Source of the DNA: Alistipes excrementigallinarum
GTDB taxonomy: Bacteria; Bacteroidota; Bacteroidia; Bacteroidales; Rikenellaceae
NCBI GenBank assembly: GCA_019112825.1
Contig: DXIP01000012.1
Coordinates: 1 to 58,629 of the forward strand
DNA length: 58,629 bases
Reading direction: 5' to 3'
In this document: positions 39,488 to 48,246 of the stretch, piece by piece
How positions within the stretch are numbered: the stretch's first letter is position 1
Layout: every line of letters begins with the position of its first letter
The notes under the pieces: generated by a model
The model's database searches: none
Told to the model about the DNA's origin: nothing
The model's input: the letters and a program-made list of their open reading frames with translations, nothing else
Position numbers and translations under genes: made by a program

Positions 39488-41044
39488 ATGAAAACCGACT
39501 TTCTGGTTATCGGTTCCGGCGCGGCAGGTCTCTGCTTTGCGCTGAAGGCCGCCTCCCACGGGCACGTCACCCTCGTGACCAAGGGCGAAATGAACGAATG
39601 CAACACCAACTACGCACAGGGCGGTATCTGCTCGGTGACCTACGCTCCCGACACCTTCGAGAAGCACATCGAGGACACGCTCGTCTGCGGCGCCGGCAAA
39701 TGCGACCGGAAAGCGGTCGAGCTGGTCGTTCGCCGCGCCCCCGAGCTCATCGCCGACCTCATCGCCTGGGGCACGCGCTTCGACAAGACCCCCGACGGCC
39801 GCTTTGAACTCAACCGCGAGGGCGGACACTCCGAGCACCGCATCCTCCACCACGAGGACCTCACGGGTGCCGAAATCGAGCGCGCCCTCATCGAGGAGGT
39901 GCGCCGCCACCCCAACATCACCGTACTGGAGCACCACTTCGCCATCGACCTGCTGACGCAGCACCATCTGGGCGAGTTCGTCACCCGCCACACGCGCGGC
40001 CTGGCCTGCTTCGGCGCCTACGTGCTCAACCTCGACACGAACGAAATCGAAACCATGCTTGCCAAGGTGACCGTCGTGGCGACGGGCGGCTGCGGCAACA
40101 TCTACTCCTCGACCTCGAACCCCGTCGTGGCGACGGGCGACGGCATCGCCATGTGCCACCGCGCCAAGGCCATCACCGAGAACATGGAGTTCATCCAGTT
40201 CCACCCCACGACGCTCTACCACCCCGGCGAGAAGCCCAACTTCCTCATCACGGAGGCCATGCGCGGCTTCGGCGCCATCCTGCGGCTGCAGAACGGCGAG
40301 GAGTTCATGGACAAGTACCACCCCATGAAGTCGCTCGCGCCGCGTGACGTGACGGCCCGCGCCATCTACCGCGAGATGACCAAGCGGGGCGAGGACTTCG
40401 TCTACCTCGACGTGACGCACAAGGACCCCGAATCGGTCAAGAGCCACTTCCCCAACATCTACGAGAAGTGCCTTTCTATTGGCATCGACATCACGCGCCA
40501 GTGGATTCCCGTCACCCCGGCAGCGCACTACTGCTGCGGCGGCGTGAAGGTCGACACCAACGGCGAGACCTCCATCAAGCGGCTCTACGCGCTGGGCGAG
40601 ACCTCATGCACGGGGCTGCACGGTGCGAACCGTCTGGCCTCCAACTCGCTCATCGAGGCGCTGGTCTACGCCGACCAGGCCGCCCGCCACGCCTCGGAGC
40701 AGCTCGAGCACACCGACTTTCAGGAGGGAATTCCCGACTGGGACTTCGAGGGGACGCAGCACACAGAGGAGATGCTCATGCTCATCCAGTCGAAGCGCGA
40801 GGTGCAGCAGATTATGTCCAACTACGTGGGCATCGTACGCTCGAACCTCTCGCTCAAGCGCGCCATGCGCCGGCTCGAGATTCTCTACGAGGAGACCGAG
40901 GAGCTCTACAACAAGACGAAGCCCAACCGCGAGCTGTGCGAGCTGCGCAACATGATTGCCGTGGCCTACCTGGTCATCAAGCAGGGCCGCGAAATCAAGG
41001 AGTCGGTGGGCTGCCACTACAACATGGACTACCCGAAGGCCTGA
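39488..41044 (+). CDS. nadB: L-aspartate oxidase
   Basis: 518-aa FAD enzyme oxidising L-aspartate to iminoaspartate for NAD synthesis. FAD-binding start MKTDFLVIGSGAAGLCFALKAA; NYAQGGICSV; substrate region EFIQFHPTTLYHPG and LAPRDVTARAIYREM; PAAHYCCGGVKVD and LYALGETSCTGLHGANRLASNSL typical of the fumarate reductase/aspartate oxidase family; and a C-terminal helical domain with REIKESVGCHYNMDY. In an anaerobe fumarate is the likely electron acceptor. nadA and nadC are not adjacent. Confidence 0.96.
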   Translation: MKTDFLVIGSGAAGLCFALKAASHGHVTLVTKGEMNECNTNYAQGGICSVTYAPDTFEKHIEDTLVCGAGKCDRKAVELVVRRAPELIADLIAWGTRFDKTPDGRFELNREGGHSEHRILHHEDLTGAEIERALIEEVRRHPNITVLEHHFAIDLLTQHHLGEFVTRHTRGLACFGAYVLNLDTNEIETMLAKVTVVATGGCGNIYSSTSNPVVATGDGIAMCHRAKAITENMEFIQFHPTTLYHPGEKPNFLITEAMRGFGAILRLQNGEEFMDKYHPMKSLAPRDVTARAIYREMTKRGEDFVYLDVTHKDPESVKSHFPNIYEKCLSIGIDITRQWIPVTPAAHYCCGGVKVDTNGETSIKRLYALGETSCTGLHGANRLASNSLIEALVYADQAARHASEQLEHTDFQEGIPDWDFEGTQHTEEMLMLIQSKREVQQIMSNYVGIVRSNLSLKRAMRRLEILYEETEELYNKTKPNRELCELRNMIAVAYLVIKQGREIKESVGCHYNMDYPKA

Positions 41045-41101
41045 GGCCCGGGGGCTGTACGCTCCGCAGGCGCGGCAGCGGCGGCATGAAGAGCCCTTCC
41101 C

Positions 41102-41154
41102 GCCGCCCCTCGGGGGCGGTGAGCGCATTGCCCGGGAGCCGCTTCCCGGGCAAT
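41102..41154. repeat. Two GC-rich hairpins after nadB
   Basis: CCGCCCC/GGGGCGG (41102-41119 region) and a perfect 11-bp stem, ATTGCCCGGGA (41127-41137) with TCCCGGGCAAT (41144-41154). No T run follows, so termination is possible but unproven. Confidence 0.45.
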
Positions 41155-41179
41155 ACGTTGCGGACCCGGAGCCTCCCCG

Positions 41180-41440
41180 CCCGGACCATCCGTGAGGAGA
41201 GGGAGGGGCGAGCATCCGGCCGGGAAATCGGACCGGAGGAAGGAGAACCGGGAAGACCGGGAAGGACCGGGAAGGACTGAGAAGGACCAGAGAAACCGGA
41301 GGAACCGGAAAAGATAGCCGGAGACGGCCGGGAGGTTTGCCCCCAAGACGGCCGGGAAATAGCCGGAAAGAGAGCCGGAAAACCGGACCGGAAGACGACC
41401 GGGAGAGAACCGGGAGACCCGGAAAGCGGCAACAACGGTG
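41180..41440. repeat. Purine-rich low-complexity island
   Basis: Plus-strand G/A-rich sequence with degenerate units GGAAGACCGG, GGAACCGG and GCCGGAAA. It fills most of the 444-base gap between nadB and prfC. No gene and no clear promoter were seen in it. Confidence 0.75.
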
Positions 41441-41488
41441 CGGCGGGAGACGACAGCGCCGCCACAACAACGACACGACAACGAACGC

Positions 41489-43072
41489 ATGACCTTACAG
41501 GAAGAGATTACACGCCGGCGCACCTTCGCCGTCATCGCACACCCCGACGCGGGTAAAACGACCCTTACGGAGAAACTGCTCCTCTTCGGCGGCGCCATCC
41601 ATGTGGCGGGAGCCGTCAAGAGCAACAAAATCAAGAAGGGAGCCACCTCGGACTTCATGGAAATCGAGCGCCAGCGCGGCATCTCGGTGGCCACCTCGGT
41701 GATGGGCTTCGAGTACGAGGGGTGCAAAATCAACATCCTCGACACGCCGGGCCACGAGGACTTCGCCGAGGATACCTACCGCACGCTGACGGCCGTCGAC
41801 TCGGTCATCATCGTCATCGACGGCGCCAAGGGCGTCGAGGCCCAGACGCGCAAGCTGATGGAGGTCTGCCGCATGCGCTCGACACCGGTCATCGTCTTCG
41901 TCAACAAGCTCGACCGCCCCTCGAAGGAGCCCTTCGACCTGCTCGACGAGGTGGAGAAGGAGCTCCACATCCGCGTCCGGCCGCTGGCCTTCCCCATCTC
42001 CAACGGCCCCACCTTCAAGGGGGTCTACAACCTCTACGAGAAGCACCTCTCGCTCTTCACCTCCGACGAGAAGCTGACGGCCGACGCCTCGACGGTCGAA
42101 ATCTCGGACCTGAACTCCGCGGAGCTCGACGCCCGCGTGGGGAAGCAGTATGCCGACCAGCTGCGCTCGGATGTCGAGCTCGTCGAGGGGGTCTACGACC
42201 CGTTCGACCGCGAGGCCTACCTGCGCGGCGAGCTGGCGCCCGTCTTCTTCGGCTCGGCGGTCAACAACTTCGGCGTGCGCGAGCTGCTCGAGTGCTTCAT
42301 CCGCATCGCCCCCTCGCCCCGTCCGGCCCCGACCCAGACGCGCATGGTCGAGCCCTCGGAGCCGCGGATGACGGGCTTCGTCTTCAAGATTCACGCCAAC
42401 ATGGACCCCAACCACCGCGACCGAATCGCCTTCCTGAAAATCTGTTCGGGCATCTTCGAGCGCAACAAGAACTACCTCCACGTGCGCAGCGGCAAGCAGC
42501 TCAAGTTCTCGTCGCCGACGGCCTTCATGGCCGAGAAGAAATCGGTCATCGACGTCGCCTACCCGGGCGACATCGTGGGTCTGCACGATACGGGCAACTT
42601 CAAAATCGGCGACACCTTCACCGAGGGCGAGAAGCTCAAGTTCACGGGCATCCCCTCCTTCGCTCCCGAGCAGTTCCGCTACATCGAGAATGCCGACCCG
42701 ATGAAGTTCAAGCAGCTGGCCAAGGGCATCGACCAGCTGATGGACGAGGGCGTGGCGCAGCTCTTCACCTCGTCGCTCAACGGCCGCAAAATCATCGGCA
42801 CGGTGGGCGCCCTGCAGTTCGAGGTGATTCAGTACCGCCTCGAGCACGAATACAACGCCTCGTGCCGCTGGGAGCCGATTTCCATCTACAAGGCGTGCTG
42901 GATTGAGAGCGACAACGCCGAGCAGCTGGCCGACTTCAAGCGCCGCAAGCATACCAACATGGCTGTCGACAAGCACGGCCGCGACGTCTTCCTGGCCGAC
43001 ACGAGCTATGCGCTGGCGCTCGCCCAGGAGAACTTCAAGGATATCCGTTTCCACTTTACGTCGGAGTTCTGA
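41489..43072 (+). CDS. prfC: Peptide chain release factor 3
   Basis: 527-aa translational GTPase that removes RF1/RF2 from the ribosome. G1 AHPDAGKTTLTEKLLLFGG, switch I region RQRGISVATSV, G3 DTPGHEDF, G4 VNKLDR, and the domain II/III segments typical of RF3 (FKIHANMDPNHRDRIAFLKI, DTFTEGEKLKFTGIPSFAPE). The start MTLQEEITRRRTF is chosen over an ATG 17 codons upstream because the extension lies in the low-complexity leader. Confidence 0.96.
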   Translation: MTLQEEITRRRTFAVIAHPDAGKTTLTEKLLLFGGAIHVAGAVKSNKIKKGATSDFMEIERQRGISVATSVMGFEYEGCKINILDTPGHEDFAEDTYRTLTAVDSVIIVIDGAKGVEAQTRKLMEVCRMRSTPVIVFVNKLDRPSKEPFDLLDEVEKELHIRVRPLAFPISNGPTFKGVYNLYEKHLSLFTSDEKLTADASTVEISDLNSAELDARVGKQYADQLRSDVELVEGVYDPFDREAYLRGELAPVFFGSAVNNFGVRELLECFIRIAPSPRPAPTQTRMVEPSEPRMTGFVFKIHANMDPNHRDRIAFLKICSGIFERNKNYLHVRSGKQLKFSSPTAFMAEKKSVIDVAYPGDIVGLHDTGNFKIGDTFTEGEKLKFTGIPSFAPEQFRYIENADPMKFKQLAKGIDQLMDEGVAQLFTSSLNGRKIIGTVGALQFEVIQYRLEHEYNASCRWEPISIYKACWIESDNAEQLADFKRRKHTNMAVDKHGRDVFLADTSYALALAQENFKDIRFHFTSEF

Positions 43073-43158
43073 CCGTCCCCGGAACCCCGATTCACCCTTA
43101 ACCGCACCTAACAAAACTCCGGAGTACCACCCCCTGCCCGGAAAGCATCGTTGTCCCC

Positions 43159-45285
43159 ATGAAGAACAACCGATTCTCTCCGCAGGAAACCGCCCGCCGC
43201 AAAAGAGCCGAAGAGAAGACCGCGCAGGAGATGAGCCGCAACCGGCTCATCCAGCTCTTCTGCCTGCTCTTCTTCCTCAAGTTCCTTCTGTTCGACCTGC
43301 TGTGGTGTCTCGACACCACCTTCTCGTCGTTCTCCTATCCGATTGCCTACCTGAGCAAGAGCATCCTTGCGCTGCTGCTCACCCTGCCGCTCGTGCTGCG
43401 GGCGCCCCGCTGGGTCGAGGCGGTCGTCGCGCTGGCCACGGACCTCTTTCTGGTGGCCAATCTGCTCTATTTCCGCACCTACTACACCGCCATTCCGCTC
43501 GAATCCTACGCACTGGCAGGCAACCTCAGGGACTTCACCGCAAGCGTCACCGAGTCGCTGCGGTGGCCCGACCTGCTCTTCCCGCTCTCGACCGCCGCGG
43601 CGCTCCTCGCCGCGCGCCGGATGCCGCAGCCGCGGCTCCCGCGGCGGGGGCTTGTGCGCTACGCCAACGCCCTGCTGCTGAGCTCGCTGCTCACGGCGGC
43701 GCTCCTGGTCGGCAAGGGGGGCTTCCGCCGCAGCTACGAGGCGATGCTCGTCCACAGGCAGCTGAGCGCGACGACCACCTACTCGCTCTTCGGCACGCTG
43801 CTCTACGAGGCGCTGCGCGAGCGGGTGGAGTTCACCCCCGAGCTGGCCGGGGAGGTCGAACGCTGGCTCGCCGCCGGGTGCCCGGCGGCCGATGCTGAAG
43901 AGGCCGCAGAGGAACTGTCGGCAGGCGGAGGCAGCGCGGCAGGCGAAGAGGCGACCGGCAGAGGACACAGCATGGCCGACGCGCTGTCGACCGGCAGCAA
44001 TGGCGAAGAGGCCGATGCACCGCGCACCGGCGCGCTCGCTGACGCACCGCACGCCGCGCAGCCCGGCACAGGCCTCAAACCCCATTCCGCCGCGCAGCCC
44101 TGCACAGACTCCAGCATAGGCCCCGATGCCCATTCCCCCGCACCTGCCGCCACACGCCCCAGCGCACACCCCGCCACTCGGCCGAAAACACTCCCGGGCG
44201 ACCGGCGCCGGGTGGTGGTCATCTTTGTCGAGTCGCTCGAGAGCTGGGTGCTCGAGCGGAGCGTCGAGGGGCAGGAGCTCACCCCCTGCCTCAACCGGCT
44301 GCTGCACGAGGAGCGGACGCTCTACGCCCCGCAGGTGGTGACGCAGGTCAAGGGGGGCCGCTCCATCGACGCACAGCTGCTCGTCACGGCCGGCCTGCTC
44401 CCCCTCGAGAACGGCTGCTGGAGCGCCCGGTGCCCCCATACGGCCTACCCCTCGCTGGTCAAGGCCTTCCGGCAGCGCCACCCCGGCGCCCGCGCCCTGC
44501 TCTTCACCCCCGACAAGGAGATTGTCTGGAACCAGATGATTGTCGCCCGCGAGTTCGGCTTCGATTCGCTCCTCTCGCACAAGCACTTCCGCAACGACCG
44601 GACCACCGGAACGGGCTCCCGGCGGAGGCTCTGCGACGGGGCCTTCTTCGACCAGTGCCTCGAGAAGCTCGCCGAGCCGCAGATGCTGCCCGACACGGCG
44701 GGGGCCTGCTACCTGCAGTTCGTCACCTACTCGAGCCACCACCCCTTCGTCATCCCCGAGGAGCTGCACCGCATCCGCCTGCGGCAGGAGATGCCCCGGC
44801 GGCTGCGCGACTACCTCACGGCGGTCAACTACGTCGACCACGCCCTCGGGGAGTTCATCGCGGCGCTGCGGCGCAATCCGCGCCTCTCCGATGCGATGAT
44901 TGTCATCACGGGAGACCACGAGGGGCTCGCCTCGGAGCGCCCGGCCCTGGCCTCCAGTGCGGCGGGACGGGGGCTGGTCAGCGAGGGGCGCTTCACGCCG
45001 CTCATCGTGGTCAACGCCCCCGCAGCGATGCGCTGCACCGACACGGTGGGGCAAATCGACATCTACCCCACGCTGCTCGACCTGCTGGGGCTCGACGACT
45101 ACCACTGGCACGGGCTGGGGCGCAGCCTGCTGCGCGCCGATGCGCCGCGGGCGGCCGTCGACCCGCGCCTCGAGCGGGTGGGAGCAGCCGTTGACAGCAC
45201 GACGGAACAACACCTGAGGCAGGCCTGGAGCCTCTCCGACCGAATCATCCGCAGCGACTACTTCCGCCACACGGGGCGAGAGTAG
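43159..45285 (+). CDS. LTA-synthase-like sulfatase-fold membrane protein
   Basis: 708-aa protein of the alkaline-phosphatase/sulfatase superfamily with LtaS-like architecture: about five N-terminal helices (residues 28-200) and an extracytoplasmic PF00884 domain (about 350-690). Domain motifs: VVIFVESLESWVLE (metal Asp replaced by Glu, as in LtaS), the nucleophile region VKGGRSIDAQLL with Ser where LtaS has Thr, TPDKEIVWNQM, FVTYSSHHPFVIP and ITGDHEG. It probably transfers a phospho-alcohol such as phosphoethanolamine or phosphoglycerol onto an envelope lipid or glycan. About 95 residues between the membrane and catalytic parts (255-350) are repetitive Ala/Gly/Pro/Thr-rich and look like inserted low-complexity DNA. 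Confidence 0.85.
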   Translation: MKNNRFSPQETARRKRAEEKTAQEMSRNRLIQLFCLLFFLKFLLFDLLWCLDTTFSSFSYPIAYLSKSILALLLTLPLVLRAPRWVEAVVALATDLFLVANLLYFRTYYTAIPLESYALAGNLRDFTASVTESLRWPDLLFPLSTAAALLAARRMPQPRLPRRGLVRYANALLLSSLLTAALLVGKGGFRRSYEAMLVHRQLSATTTYSLFGTLLYEALRERVEFTPELAGEVERWLAAGCPAADAEEAAEELSAGGGSAAGEEATGRGHSMADALSTGSNGEEADAPRTGALADAPHAAQPGTGLKPHSAAQPCTDSSIGPDAHSPAPAATRPSAHPATRPKTLPGDRRRVVVIFVESLESWVLERSVEGQELTPCLNRLLHEERTLYAPQVVTQVKGGRSIDAQLLVTAGLLPLENGCWSARCPHTAYPSLVKAFRQRHPGARALLFTPDKEIVWNQMIVAREFGFDSLLSHKHFRNDRTTGTGSRRRLCDGAFFDQCLEKLAEPQMLPDTAGACYLQFVTYSSHHPFVIPEELHRIRLRQEMPRRLRDYLTAVNYVDHALGEFIAALRRNPRLSDAMIVITGDHEGLASERPALASSAAGRGLVSEGRFTPLIVVNAPAAMRCTDTVGQIDIYPTLLDLLGLDDYHWHGLGRSLLRADAPRAAVDPRLERVGAAVDSTTEQHLRQAWSLSDRIIRSDYFRHTGRE

Positions 45286-45621
45286 CCGCCTGCGGCGGGC
45301 CGCCCCGTTTTCGCTGCCGCCAGGGTCCGGACGCCTCCGCAGCCACACCCGGCCTTCCGACACGCACCGTCGTTTCTCTCCATCCGTAAGCCTCACCCCG
45401 CACCCTCCAAGAGACGCCGCCGTTCCTTCCACGGCCTCCGTCCCCGCCCCATCCGGAACCGCAGCCGCCCCATCCGGGAACCGCAGCCGCACCCTCCGAG
45501 GTTCGCGTCCGCACCTTCCGGGACCCGCGGCCCCCTCCAGAGGCCTTCGTCCCCGACCCCTCCGGAGCCCGCGGCCGTCCTCTCCCCCCCCTCTCACCCC
45601 TCTCTCCGCCGTACACGGGGA
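45286..45621. other. Gap between convergent LTA-like and pckA genes
   Basis: 336 bases with no supported gene. From about 45330 to 45600 the plus strand is pyrimidine-rich with repeats of CCGCAGCC, CATCCGG and CCTCCG, the opposite polarity to the other islands in this window. Confidence 0.6.
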
Positions 45622-45654
45622 CAAAAAAATTCCCGGAGCATATCGCTCCGGGAA
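45622..45654 (-). terminator. Terminator of pckA
   Basis: ATTCCCGGAGC (45629-45639) pairs with GCTCCGGGAAT (45645-45655) around a short loop, followed on the minus strand by a T run. Confidence 0.85.
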
Positions 45655-45698
45655 TCTCTCTATCGAATCACACCCCTTGCGGGATGCAACCGCTCTGC

Positions 45699-47306
45699 TT
45701 AGTCAACCTTCGGGCCGGCTGCAACCAGCGACTTGCCCTCTTCGTTGCCGGTGAACTTGGTGAAGTTCTTCACGAAGCGGTTGGCCAGGTCAACGGCCTT
45801 CGTATTCCACTCGGCAGCATCCTTGTAGGTGTCGCGCGGGTCGAGAATAGCCGAATCAACACCCGGCAGCTCGGTCGGAATCGTGAAGTTGAAAATCGGC
45901 AGCTGCTTGGTCGGAGCCTTGTCAATCGAGCCGTCGAGGATGGCGTCGATGATGCCACGCGTATCCTTAATCGAGATACGCTTGCCCGTACCGTTCCAGC
46001 CCGTGTTCACGAGGTATGCCGTGGCACCCGACTGCTGCATGCGCTTTACCAGCTCCTGACCGTACTTGGTGGGGTGCAGCGAGAGGAATGCGGCACCGAA
46101 GCATGCCGAGAAGGTCGGCGTCGGCTCGGTGATGCCGCGCTCCGTACCGGCCAGCTTGGCCGTGAAGCCCGACAAGAAGTAGTACTTCGTCTGCTCGGGG
46201 GTCAGAATCGAAACCGGGGGCAGTACGCCGAAGGCGTCGGCCGAGAGGAAGATGACCTTCTTGGCAGCGGGAGCCTTCGATACCGGCTTTACGATGTTCT
46301 CGATGTGGAAAATCGGGTACGATACGCGGGTGTTCTCCGTTACCGACTTGTCGGCGAAGTCGATGGCGCCCTTCTTGTCAACCGTAACGTTCTCCAGCAG
46401 GGCGTTGCGGCGGATGGCGTTCCAGATGTCGGGCTCGTTCTCCTTCGAGAGGTTGATGACCTTGGCATAGCAGCCGCCCTCAAAGTTGAATACGCCGTCG
46501 TCGTCCCATCCGTGCTCGTCGTCACCGATGAGCTGACGCTTCGGGTCGGTCGAAAGCGTGGTCTTGCCGGTACCCGACAGACCGAAGAAGATGGCCGTCT
46601 CGCCCTTCTCGTTGGTGTTGGCCGAGCAGTGCATCGAAGCGATGCCCTTGAGCGGCAGCAGGTAGTTCATGTAGGAGAACATACCCTTCTTCATCTCGCC
46701 GCCGTACCAGGTGTTGATAATCACCTGCATCTTCTCGGTGAGGTTGAAGACAACGGCCGTCTCCGAGTTCAGACCCAGCTTCTTGAAGTTCTTCACCTTG
46801 GCCTTCGAGGCGTTGAGCACCACGAAGTCGGGCTCGCCGTACTTCTCCAGCTCGGCGTCCGTCGGACGGATGAACATGTTCTTCACGAAGTGTGCCTGCC
46901 AGGCAACCTCCATGATGAAGCGAATCTTCAGACGCGTGTTCTCGTTGGCACCGCAGAAGGTATCAACCACGTAGAGCTTCTTGCCCGAGAGCTCCTTCGA
47001 GGCAATCTTCTTGAGCTCCTTCCAGGCAGCCTTCGTTACGGGCTTGTTGTCGTTCTTATACTCGTCGGAAGTCCACCAGATGGTATCCTTGGTGGTCTCG
47101 TCCATTACGAAGAACTTGTCCTTGGGCGAACGGCCGGTATAGACACCCGTCATCACGTTCACGGCGCCCATGTCGGTCAGCTGACCCTTCTCGTAGCCGC
47201 GAAGGCCCTTCTTCGTCTCCTCACGGAACAGCTCGTCGTAGGAGGGATTGTACACGATTTCCGTCACACCGGTAATCCCGTACTTCTTCAAATCCATTTT
47301 GTCCAT
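45699..47306 (-). CDS. pckA: Phosphoenolpyruvate carboxykinase (ATP)
   Basis: 535-aa ATP-type PEPCK interconverting oxaloacetate and PEP. In gut Bacteroidetes it mainly fixes CO2 onto PEP toward succinate. Motifs: GVYTGRSPKDKFFV, INTWYGGEMKKGMFS, the kinase-1a loop FFGLSGTGKTTLS, metal site LIGDDEHGWDDDGVFNFEGG, and FLSADAFGVLPPVS. Full length. Its codon usage is less extreme than its neighbours', as for eno, fitting high expression. The leader is about 120 bases. Confidence 0.98.
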   Translation of the reverse strand: MDKMDLKKYGITGVTEIVYNPSYDELFREETKKGLRGYEKGQLTDMGAVNVMTGVYTGRSPKDKFFVMDETTKDTIWWTSDEYKNDNKPVTKAAWKELKKIASKELSGKKLYVVDTFCGANENTRLKIRFIMEVAWQAHFVKNMFIRPTDAELEKYGEPDFVVLNASKAKVKNFKKLGLNSETAVVFNLTEKMQVIINTWYGGEMKKGMFSYMNYLLPLKGIASMHCSANTNEKGETAIFFGLSGTGKTTLSTDPKRQLIGDDEHGWDDDGVFNFEGGCYAKVINLSKENEPDIWNAIRRNALLENVTVDKKGAIDFADKSVTENTRVSYPIFHIENIVKPVSKAPAAKKVIFLSADAFGVLPPVSILTPEQTKYYFLSGFTAKLAGTERGITEPTPTFSACFGAAFLSLHPTKYGQELVKRMQQSGATAYLVNTGWNGTGKRISIKDTRGIIDAILDGSIDKAPTKQLPIFNFTIPTELPGVDSAILDPRDTYKDAAEWNTKAVDLANRFVKNFTKFTGNEEGKSLVAAGPKVD

Positions 47307-47431
47307 AACTAAACTTATTTAATAAAACCTCAAATCCTTTGTCCGGTGGTCGTCAGCGCATTGCGGCGCCGGGCCCGGTCGTCGCCCCGCGCCCCGGCGG
47401 GCAGCGGCCCGCAGCACGGAGTTCGACGGCA

Positions 47432-47439
47432 CAAAGGTA
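47432..47439 (-). promoter_or_regulatory. -7 box of the pckA promoter
   Basis: Minus-strand TACCTTTG, about 125 bases before the pckA ATG. The leader contains an inverted GGCGCCGGGCC/GGCCCGC-like GC-rich tract of unknown role. Confidence 0.6.
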
Positions 47440-47559
47440 TAAAAACTTTTAGGAATGTGAAAAAAATAACAATCAAAAATCGTGACAAAGCGGGAAGTGT
47501 GATTTTTTGCATTTTTTCCCGGACTATCGGGCAATTTTTCGGCCGAAAAGACGTTACGG

Positions 47560-48180
47560 GGCGCCGCGGCCGAACGGAGCGCGCACAACGGGGCGGGGAA
47601 GGGGTGCCGGAACGCGTAAAAGGGGGACACCGGGGAGTGCGCAGAGGTTTGCGCAGCAACACGGGAGGAACGTCGTCGGGCGCGGGAAAGAGGCGGGCCG
47701 GACGGGCGGCGGCGGCAAGCAGAGAGAAAGGGACGGACGCAGCGGAGGCGGAAGAGGGAACGGGACGGGACGTAGCGAAGAGGGAAGAGAGGACGGGCGG
47801 CGGAGCAGGTGGGGACAGAGCAGATTAGGAAGGGCCCGGAAGGTGCGGGGCAGCAGGCCGCGGAAGAGCTGATGGGACAACAAGGCCGGACGCAACGGGC
47901 GAGGCGGTGCCGGACAGGCGGCAGAAGAATTGACCGAAGCGAAAAAACCAGCCAAGGCGAGCGCAAAACGAACGGCGGAACGAGCGGCGGGATAAGCGGC
48001 ATGACGGGCGGCGGAGCAGGTGGCGGAGCGGGTGGCGGAGCGGGTGGCGGAGCAGGTGGCGGAGCAGGTGGCGGAGCGGGTGGCGGGAAACGGACAAAGT
48101 CCGAGAAGAGCGCTGCGACTGAAAAACCGGCAAAGGCCGGGAAACGGGGCAAGGATGAAAAACGGGACCAATGCCGGAAA
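47560..48180. repeat. Purine-rich low-complexity island with 12-bp tandem array
   Basis: The plus strand is G/A-rich throughout. At 48009-48092 the unit GGTGGCGGAGCA (or ...GCG) repeats about seven times. The array is in frame with hemW and open to it, giving a (Gly-Gly-Gly-Ala) string, but a promoter lies between, so I treat it as non-coding. Confidence 0.8.
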
Positions 48181-48231
48181 AAATCGGGCGCGAGGGCCCG
48201 CACCGAGGCTCCCTTTTCGCCACCTTTTTCG

Positions 48232-48239
48232 TATCTTTG
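48232..48239 (+). promoter_or_regulatory. -7 box of the hemW promoter
   Basis: TATCTTTG ends seven bases before the ATG at 48247, so the transcript should have a leader of at most a few bases. Confidence 0.6.
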
Positions 48240-48246
48240 GAGCATT

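Noticed and set aside
47809..48246. In-frame Gly-rich N-terminal extension of hemW encoded by the 12-bp repeat array
   Set aside because: The HemW family starts at MAGIYLHIPFC, and a TAnnTTTG promoter lies just before that ATG, inside the would-be extension.
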